From Hirsutella rhossiliensis (lineage: Eukaryota > Ascomycota > Sordariomycetes > Hypocreales > Ophiocordycipitaceae): a stretch of DNA of 64,000 nucleotides. The translations under genes and the position numbers were made by a program. Positions 57,225 through 64,000 of the stretch are shown piece after piece. The stretch is taken from contig NW_025408673.1 of NCBI RefSeq assembly GCF_020360975.1, positions 3,410,001 to 3,474,000 of the forward strand, written 5' to 3'. The first letter of the stretch is position 1. Every line of letters begins with the position of its first letter. The notes beneath the pieces are model-generated. The model saw only the letters and a list, made by a program, of their open reading frames with translations. It was not told the DNA's origin and did no database searches.

Positions 57225-57787
57225 CTAGCTTGCCTTTGCCTTGCATCCCTTCTTGTGCACCTTCCAGTCCTCCTTTTGGTGCCTGCTGCAGTACGCCACC
57301 GTCAGGCATCGGCTGCACCTCCTCGCCCCGCCATCTCTCCACAAACCCGGCAGACCTTCCTCTGTGCTCTGCGCATCCTGCCCTTGCATTTGCGTCGCGC
57401 CCTTGTTTCCGCCCGCCTGCCCCGCCTCTGCCATCTTGTCCTGCATTTCCTGCCTCGTCCTAATTTCGCATCCTTCTTTGCCGCAGAACGACGACACGAC
57501 CACGAGCACAAACGGCCTCTCTGCGTGTAGGTACGATATCGGGCTCTGTAGAATCTCCTTTGCGAGTCCGCCGCAGCTCTCGCAGCGCACCCCTGCTGCC
57601 TTCCGACACGCTGCCTCGTGCTCCCGTAGGATCGGCCTTATCCACTGTAGGAACAGTGCACTGGCTGCGTGGTTCGGCCTCGCCTGGCTACCTGCGTCAC
57701 GAGCGTCTTCGGGATGCTATGCTTGTACTTCAGCTCCGTGGCCCCGAATTCGCACCAGAACTCCACGGAAACGTTGCAAGTGGCCAT
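57225..57787 (-). pseudogene. MYND-type zinc finger gene, two exons, damaged in the finger
   Basis: Exon 1 (57787-57692) reads MATCNVSVEFWCEFGATELKY. A 47-nt intron (57691-57645, GTAGCC to CAG) joins it in frame to WIRPILREHEAACRKAAG. Then follow CESCGGLAKEILQSP, SYLHAERPFV and FCGKEGCEIRTRQEMQDKM, a Cys-rich upstream region I associate with fungal MYND proteins. The MYND finger lies at the C-terminus: RRCSRCLTVAYCSRHQKEDW with KVHKKGC. The first CxxC pair (VCRVCGE) is present only in another frame, so two compensating indels remove it from the 171-residue product. MYND fingers usually bind proline-rich partner proteins. It lies between H4 and H5 and may be a host gene or a Helitron passenger. 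Confidence 0.6.
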
Positions 57788-58107
57788 GCTGTAGTTGTTT
57801 TCCTAACTGCTCGATCGGTAGCTAGGGTAGACGCTTCTGCTCTTGTTCTCCTATTCGTGCCTTGGCGCCCCTCTTATGCTCCCTTCCTCTCGCTTACCCC
57901 GCAATCGTCATCACCGCTTTACTTGCCTTCTTGCTTTTTCTGCCTCTTCCCCGCGGCGGGATGGTGCCCGAATGGCCGCTTTCTTTACCTACCTTTTTTG
58001 CATGTTTTAGTTCCTAGCGCTACCGCCTGCTTGCGTTCTTTCTCTCACCCTGTCTTTGTCTTGTTTGTCTCTCCAATCTTCGGCCTTCGTTCCTCAAGGC
58101 TCTTTGC
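57788..58107. other. Upstream side of the MYND gene, no other gene
   Basis: The sequence is T/C-rich on the plus strand. No coding signature is visible on either strand. Confidence 0.35.
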
Positions 58108-58126
58108 GCAACCCATGAAGGGTTGC
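58108..58126 (-). repeat. Hairpin, candidate 3' terminus of Helitron H5
   Basis: GCAACCC-ATGAA-GGGTTGC is a perfect 7-bp stem. It lies just outside the CTCTGATTCG block shared with H4. No good CTRR follows it on the minus strand, so the exact end stays open. Confidence 0.3.
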
Positions 58127-58136
58127 CTTACCTGTC

Positions 58137-58250
58137 TCTGATTCGTCGCCTGCCGCCCTCTGATTCGTCGGTTGCCGCCCTCTGATTCGTCGGTTGCCGG
58201 TGTCTTTCCTCTGATTCGTCAGCTGCCGCCATCTGATTCGTCGGCTTGCT
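58137..58250. repeat. Minisatellite with unit CTCTGATTCGTCGGTTGCCGC
   Basis: Five CTGATTCGTC copies occur with variable spacers. Related TTTTGATTCGTCG copies occur at 48.65-48.75 kb in H4. They form part of the shared 3' region of this Helitron family. Confidence 0.75.
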
Positions 58251-58633
58251 CTCCTCTTATTGGTCTGAAAATACATCGCACTCGTCCTCGTCGCCCCCTT
58301 CGCCCGTCCTCCTGGCCCTTGCTTGACCTATACTCCTTTTACGTCGGTAGCTACCGCTAGCCTAGAGTCGGCCGGCCTGTCTCTCTTCCTCTTGGCTGTA
58401 CTGTATATGTGTGCGAAAATGTAAATCTCCGCCTTTTTGCGGTTCGGCTATATTGGGCACGCACCCGTCCATGTCCGTTAACTACTCTTCGGATTTTTGA
58501 TCTTGTTTCCATCTACCTACGTTGCGCCTTCCCATACCTCCGATGATATCTTCGCCCCCTGATTATGTGCTAGGATAGTCGTCCTAAGGGCAGGATCTCC
58601 TCCGCTGCGAGCGAGACGCCTACGCCGCCCGCG

Positions 58634-61600
58634 TTACCCGCTGAGCCAGTCGGCCGCCTCCCGCGTTGTCTGCCTGCTAAGCTCCTCTAGCCGGGCCTGC
58701 GCTGCCGTCATCTCCTCGGGCACCCGGTTCCCCACCAGGTCCCGCTCCCGCACCTCCGATACGAGCATGATGCCGTCGAGCGTCGGGCACCGCGACAGCT
58801 GCACGTACAGGCTGTACGGGTCGCACGGCGACGGCACCGCCCGCCCCTCGACCGTCGTCATCCTCGCCCCCCGCAGCTCCAGCGCCACGCGCTCCAGCGT
58901 CCCGCCCTGCACCTTGTAGTCTGTGCAGGCGAAGGCCGCCGCGCACGGCAGGCCCTCCGGCTGACGTCGTTGCGCTGCCACGGCCGCTTCCGCTGCGCCG
59001 TGATCTTGACGCTGATGGGCGTCAGCAGGATCGTCCCGCCGGCATCCCGACGAAGTGGAAGCCCTGGTCGTCTCCGAGGCCAGCACGATGCCCGCCGGCG
59101 GACCGAAGTGCATCGTCAGCTCCGCCGACACCCGGTGGCCGGGGAAGGCCCGGTCGGGGATGACGTCTACCGCCGTGTACCCGGCGCCGTTCACTAGCTT
59201 CAGCCCCTGGTGCGTGTTCTGGTTCACGACGACCGGCATGCCGGGCACGAAGACGAAGACGGCCGGCACCGGCGTCGCGCTATCGTCGCCCTGGCCCAGC
59301 ATTAGCAACGCCTCCTCCTCCGTCGGCAGGCCCTCCCTCCACTTGTGCTCGGACAGGAAGACGCGCGCCGCCGTCCGCCGCCGCGCCCGGAACGCGAGCG
59401 CCGCCTCTAGGTTGAGGTTCCAGCGGTTCCGGTTGAGCGGCGTGACCACCGTCAGGCCCGTCTCCCACGGGATCCGCCTGCCCGGCCGGTGGCACCTCGA
59501 GTTGAGCGGCTCTAGGTCCGACCGGTCCTGCTTCCCCCGGCGGATGCGCCCGAGCAGCCGCCGCAGCTCCGGGTCGCCGGCGGCCCGCATCTGCTCGTCT
59601 AGCATGACGACCGTCGTGAACCGCCGCCACAGCGCGTGCGCCTTGTCGTGCTGCCGCCGCTGCTCGGCCGCGAACGCCCCGTCCTCGTCCCACGCCACCG
59701 CCGCGCTCGGCAGCAGGATCGACCGCTCCTGCACCGGCCGGAACTGGTGGAAGTCGCCGCAGAAGATCACCACCGGGATGCCGCCGAAGTCTCGCGCCGA
59801 CCCCCGCAGCCTGCACAGCTGCTCGTTGGCGGCGTGCAGCGTCCGCGCCCCGAGCATGCTGACCTCGTCGATCACCAACACCTCCTTCTCCTGCCAGTCC
59901 ATCCGCGACCGGCCGTCGACGAAGCGCTCGCCCTGGCCCGGCAGCCGTACGCCGTCTACGTCCTCGTCGCCCTCCCGCCTGGCCGCCCTGACCGACCGTA
60001 AGGCCGCAGGCCGAGTGTAGTGTGATGCCGTTGATCCGTGCTGCCGCCGTCCCCGACGTCGCCGTAACCAGCAGCCGGCTCGATAGGTCCCTCCGGGCGA
60101 GCAGCTCGACGAGCGCCTCAATGACGCGCGACTTGCCGGTGCCGCCCTCGCCGCCGATGAACAGGCAGAGCTGAGCGCTGCCGTCGCCGCCTGCTTCGTC
60201 GCCCTGCCGGATTCGGTCGAGCTGCCGACACACGATTACGAGGGCGATGGCCTGCTTCTCGTTGAGCGTGAGCTGCCCCGCCAGCTCCCTGCCGGCGGCG
60301 ACGAACGAGCTCGACGGGCCGAGCCGCACGCGCATCCCCGCCGCCGTGCCAGCGTCTACGTCGCCGTCGGCCGCCGTTACGTCCATGTCGTCCTCGCCGA
60401 AGCCCCCCATCACCCCGCGAAGAGCCGCGCCGCGGTCGGCCCCGACGCCCGCCGCCGCCCCGCCGCCCTGGATGCCTTGGATGGCTCGCTCCCGCTCCCG
60501 CGCCGCGCTCCTCTGCTGCGACTTAATGGCCCGCACCTCTTCTTGCCGTGGCAGCGCCGCCCCCGAGAGCTCCGAGCCCGGTAGGTTCACCCGCCTGCCT
60601 GCCCTCTCCTCCGCCACTACCGTCGCCGCGAGCTCGGCCGCCGACCCGAGCGCCGACTGCTGGAACCGGCAGAGCTGCTGCGTCATCGCTAGCAGCTCCG
60701 TTGACTGCGCCGTGACTTGTCCCGCGCCGGCGGCGTTCCGGACGACGTCGATGAGCCGCGCCGCGTCGCCCGCCCCGCCGGCGCGGTACGCCTCCTCGCC
60801 CCCCTCGGCCGCCCCCCTTCCTTCGTCGCCGGCCTGCGGCGCCGTCATACCGCCCTCCTCGGCCGTGGCGGCCCACTGCTTGGCGTCGCGCTTCGCGTCC
60901 TCCGCCGACCGCCGGAGGAGCTGCACATTGTCTGCGAGCCGCGCGACCCTCGGCGCCAGCGACCCCCGCGCGCGCGCCCAGATGTCGTTGATGTCGCCTG
61001 CCTCCTCGCCGAGGAAGGACTCCCACGGCACGAATAGGGCCAGGTGCTGTACCGCCGCCCTAGGCGCTGTTAGCCGATGCCCCTAGCCGCGCTGCCTTCC
61101 CCTTGGGCGCTCCCCGTCTTATGGTGCGCACCTTCGGTGGCACGACTCGTCGTCTCCCTCGCTAAACTCCTTGCTGAGGTATCCGTCGAGGCATACGGTC
61201 GCCCCGCTACCCGGCCGCCTAAGCGCCTGCACCCAGCCCTTCCCGACGCCCAGCTCTCCGCGAAGGGTACCTCGCCCCAGCCCGTCCCACCGTCGGCGCC
61301 GCGGCCGTTTCGCTTTAGCCTTACGAGCGATGCGTAGTCATAAAGGCAGAGGCCCCGTAGGAGCTCGCCCCTGTGCCGGTAGGCCTCGACGAGGGGGATC
61401 CTCGGGCCGGCCTCCTCGACGACGACCGTCTCGTCCGGCGCGTCGCCCGTCGCCTCCGCGCCGCTCGCCCGTCGGAGGTGCCGCCACCGGCGGAAGACGG
61501 CCCAGTAGAGCTGGTTCGCGTTCACGTACGCCCACGCCGAGCCGCTGCTAAATTCTGCCGGGTACCCTAGGAGGTGCGCGATCACCTCGACCTGCGACAG

Positions 61601-63850
61601 CGGCCGCTCCGTAAATACTCGGTTCGCCGCCTTGAGCAGGAACGTTCTCGTCTTGTTCCCCCCTATGGGGTCCGCCGCCGTCGCCACCCCTTCGGCCCCG
61701 CCCCTCGGCCGGCGTCGCGGTCGGCGCCACTTCCGTTGCCCTCTCCGTCGGCTCTAGCGCGGAAGGAACTCGGCCGCGGCGGCCACACGCTTCCACACGG
61801 GGTCCTCTACCTTCGTCGCATAGTTGGTAATGTAGTAGATTAGGGCCATGGTCTTGCGCTGCGTCGCGATGAACGAGATGTCGTGGTTGTGCCGTAGTCC
61901 TACTGCCATCGCCCGGTTCCACCGGTTCACCATGCTATGCGTCCGCCGGATCTCGAGCACCCCGTCCGCCGTCAGTGCCGTCCTCTCCACCAGCCTCCAC
62001 GGCGCCTTGAACCGGCAGAGGTCCCCCTTCCGCGCCCTCGCGCCGAGCGAGTATTTTACGCAGGTCGCGCTATGCGTGTGGATCTGCGTCGCGCCGGCGC
62101 AGAAGTTGGCCTCCTCGTCGAAGGTGTCCGTGAAGCGCGCGACGTCGTCGAGCCGCGACGATATGTCCGCCGTTGCCGACCGCTCCGCCTGCACGGCGCA
62201 GTAACCTTCTGCGTCTAGCTCCTATAGCCTCGGGTCAGCTCGGGGCCCTTCGGCCTGCTACGGATGGGGGATATCATCTTAAGGCGGCCGCCTTACCTCG
62301 GAGAAGACGCTATCTACGTAGCGGACGATGCGCTCCCGGTACGCCGCCTGCTCCTCCGTATCGGAGCCGCCGAGCGCCTCGCCAAGGCCCGCGTTGCCCC
62401 TTAGCCAGAGGAGCCCGTGGATGTGGAGAGCGCCTCGCTCGTTGGTCTCGACCGCCCCGTAGTACGCGCCGACGTGCCCGAACACCGACTCCTCCCCGAC
62501 GTTGACGTAGTGCTCGAAGAAGAGCGTCATCTCCCGGTGAAAGAAGATGGCCGAGCTCATCGGGTCCGATATGGCCAGCCGCGTCCGCTTATACGCGGTC
62601 CCCAGGTCTCTTAGGAAGGCCTCGGCCTCGTCGGGGTCGCGGCCGCGGTGCGCCGCCAGCCGTAACTTTACCAGGTTCGTGATGTCGTTCGGGTTCAGCG
62701 TGAACCATATGGCCGGCACCCCGTGCCTTATGATGAGGGAGAGTATCTTCTTCCGCATACTAAGCCGGCTCTCCCTCGACATCGGCTGCCGGTAGCCGAA
62801 CACGGAGAGGGACCGGATGAGCTCCTTTACCCCGTCGTCGCTAGTCTTGCCCGTGGCCTCGAGCTCGACCCTGGCCGCCTCGAGCCTCTGCGCCGTTAAC
62901 GACTTTAGCAGGCCCTCGACCCTTGCGAAGTTCTTCCTCGCGACGCCTAGCATGCTGGCCTGGCGGTTCCTAGACCGCACGCCCATGTTAAAGACGAGGA
63001 AGGCGAAGATAGGGTGCGTCGCGAACCGGCCGCCGTGGCGCCGCAGCACGACGTCGGCCCATGCTTGGAGCTTCATGTTCCGCGTCGACATAAGGCCCTC
63101 CGCGACCCGCTCCGCCTGCGTACCCTGGTTCCCGACGCTAGGGCACGCGCTCTCTCCTGTGGCGTCCTCGTCGGCGAGCCTCGGCCCGCCCAAGCCAAAG
63201 GGGAACAGGGTCGGAAAGGCCTTTGCGAAGAACGAGGCGTCCGCCGAGTCGGCGAAATCATCGCCGCGCCGCACCTGTATGTACGGCTCGCCGTCGCCGC
63301 CATCGCCCGCCGCCCCTCGGGCCGCGGTCCCTACCCACGTCCTCGGGCCGGCGCGCGCTCCCTCGGGCCTGACGGCGTCGCGGGCGAAGCAAATCTTCTC
63401 GGCGTCTGCCACATCCGGCGCCCCGTCCAACGGGAACATGCCGGAAGACGTCACCTCGTTGATTACGACCCCGTCCTCTTCAGGCCTAGCGCCGTCCCTG
63501 TCATCGTGTAAGTCGTCCTCGCATGTGACCCCGACGTCGCGGCTCCCCTCGGCGGGGTCCCGCCCCTGCCTTAGCATCGCGAGGATCTCCTCGATCTCGG
63601 CCGCTCCCCCTTCGTCCATGGCCCGCTCCGACGGTGGCACTACCTGCGCCGTCCGCGTCCTCTCCCGCGCCGACGGCTCGTTTCGCTCTAGCCGCTCGCA
63701 CACCACCGGCGGCACCCCGTGCGGCGGCGCCCCCCAGCTGGCCATCTCCGCCGTGTCGATCTCGACCTCGCCGTAGAGCGGATTGTTCTCTTTAAGCCAG
63801 GCTAGCGCCCTCTCGACCGCCGACCGCCTTACCGACAGCAGGCTCGATAG
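58634..63850 (-). pseudogene. H5 RepHel protein, least damaged copy, N-terminus lost
   Basis: From 63850 the frame reads SLLSVRRSAVERALAWL, SGMFPLDGAPDV, AKAFPTLFPFGLGGP and VPAIWFTLNPNDITNLVKL, then ERGALHIHGLLWL with the HUH codons at 62417-62425, in frame for over 520 residues. A 74-nt intron (62295-62222) follows VFSE. ELDAEGYCAVQ, FIATQRKTMALIYYITNYATK and RTFLLKAANRVFTERPLSQ follow; in H2 and H3 the last join is frameshifted. The helicase carries GGEGGTGKSRVIEALVEL, then after a shift near 60000 VIDEVSMLGART, FCGDFHQFRPVQ, TPLNRNRW, CTDYKVQGGTLE and YVQLSRCPTLDG, with the stop at 58634. The N-terminal zinc region lies beyond the LTR, outside the window or deleted. The nuclease and helicase residues are otherwise present. 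Confidence 0.85.
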
Positions 63851-64000
63851 TGTTACGGCCAGGCACATACGAGCCTTGACGGCTATAAAGATGTATTGGC
63901 ACTATGAACAAAGACTCAAAGCTAAGGAGCAAGAAAGGAAGACTAGACTACACGACCGAGCGGGCCCTTATATAGACACGAGGTCGCGCGTGGGCACGTG
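63851..64000 (-). repeat. LTR of the gypsy-type family, cut by the window end
   Basis: The plus strand starts TGTTACGGCC right after ...GGCTCGATAG of H5. All 150 visible bases equal the reverse complement of 11412-11561 without gaps. The LTR is oriented leftward (TATA box on the minus strand), and the rest of the element, if any, lies beyond the window. Confidence 0.85.

Larger units (their letters stand above)
58108..63850 (-). mobile_element. Helitron H5 (GC-rich family), 5' part cut by an LTR
   Basis: It has the same family and orientation as H4. The RepHel gene is the best preserved of the family. At 63850/63851 the reading DRTSSLLSV-equivalent stops and LTR sequence TGTTACGGCC begins. 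H5 keeps about 250 bases (58350-58600) between the shared 3' block and the gene end that H4 lacks. Confidence 0.65.

Noticed and set aside
57186..57825. Plus-strand frames over the MYND gene
   Set aside because: They are antisense to a two-exon minus-strand gene with a clear zinc-finger signature.
22067..64000. Starship-type giant element or a viral insertion
   Set aside because: No tyrosine recombinase captain gene and no viral replication or capsid gene were seen. All large coding blocks fit Helitron RepHel or their accessory genes.
1..64000. CRISPR arrays, bacterial operons, rRNA operon
   Set aside because: No regularly spaced repeats with unique spacers, no ribosome-binding-site-led operons and no rRNA sequence were found. 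The window is fungal in character.

Overview
The window reads as a transposon-dominated segment of a filamentous ascomycete genome. This rests on short introns (45-90 nt) with GTAAGT-like donors, a fragment of a SAT4/rhodopsin-like fungal membrane protein gene, a C2H2 and a MYND zinc-finger gene of fungal type, a small secreted protein with Kex2-type sites, and element families typical of Pezizomycotina: pogo/Fot1, Tad1-like LINE, Ty1/copia, gypsy-type LTRs and Helitrons. I cannot assign a genus.

Region 1 (1-22 kb) is a mosaic of element copies with a few host-like genes. A pogo-type DNA transposon (1131-5970) has clear terminal inverted repeats and a TA duplication. It is split by a 5'-truncated LINE (3395-5909) bounded by a perfect 13-bp target duplication. 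A Ty1/copia element (6588-10445) follows. It keeps its 5' LTR, primer-binding site, gag, protease, integrase and most of the reverse transcriptase, and it stops abruptly at a deletion derivative of a gypsy-type element (10446-11561). After that come the tail of a second, minus-strand copia fused to a truncated SAT4-like gene, a LINE 3' tail, a tRNA-like sequence with consensus A and B boxes, a two-exon C2H2 zinc-finger gene, two direct LTR copies around a broken gene, a pentanucleotide repeat, a secreted lysine-rich protein gene, and two LTRs in inverted orientation.

Region 2 (22-64 kb) is almost wholly Helitrons. Five RepHel copies lie in the order H1(-) H2(+) H3(+) H4(-) H5(-). H1 belongs to a divergent family. 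H2 and H3 are about 10.2-10.4 kb, abut head to tail, and carry the same pair of minus-strand accessory genes upstream of RepHel. H4 and H5 are a related GC-rich family and face H2/H3, so the 3' sides of H3 and H4 meet near 48.5 kb. H5 is cut at 63851 by an LTR identical over the 150 visible bases to the LTR at 11412-11561. A MYND zinc-finger gene and a GC-rich tandem repeat lie between H4 and H5.

Nearly every transposon reading frame is broken by one-base indels. Some breaks are shared between copies, including the frameshift across the HUH nuclease motif of both H2 and H3, which points to inheritance from a damaged parent. Others are private and could be decay or consensus errors in GC-rich runs. 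The least damaged host-type loci are the C2H2 gene and the secreted lysine-rich gene. The most unusual content is the Helitron array with its accessory gene pair.
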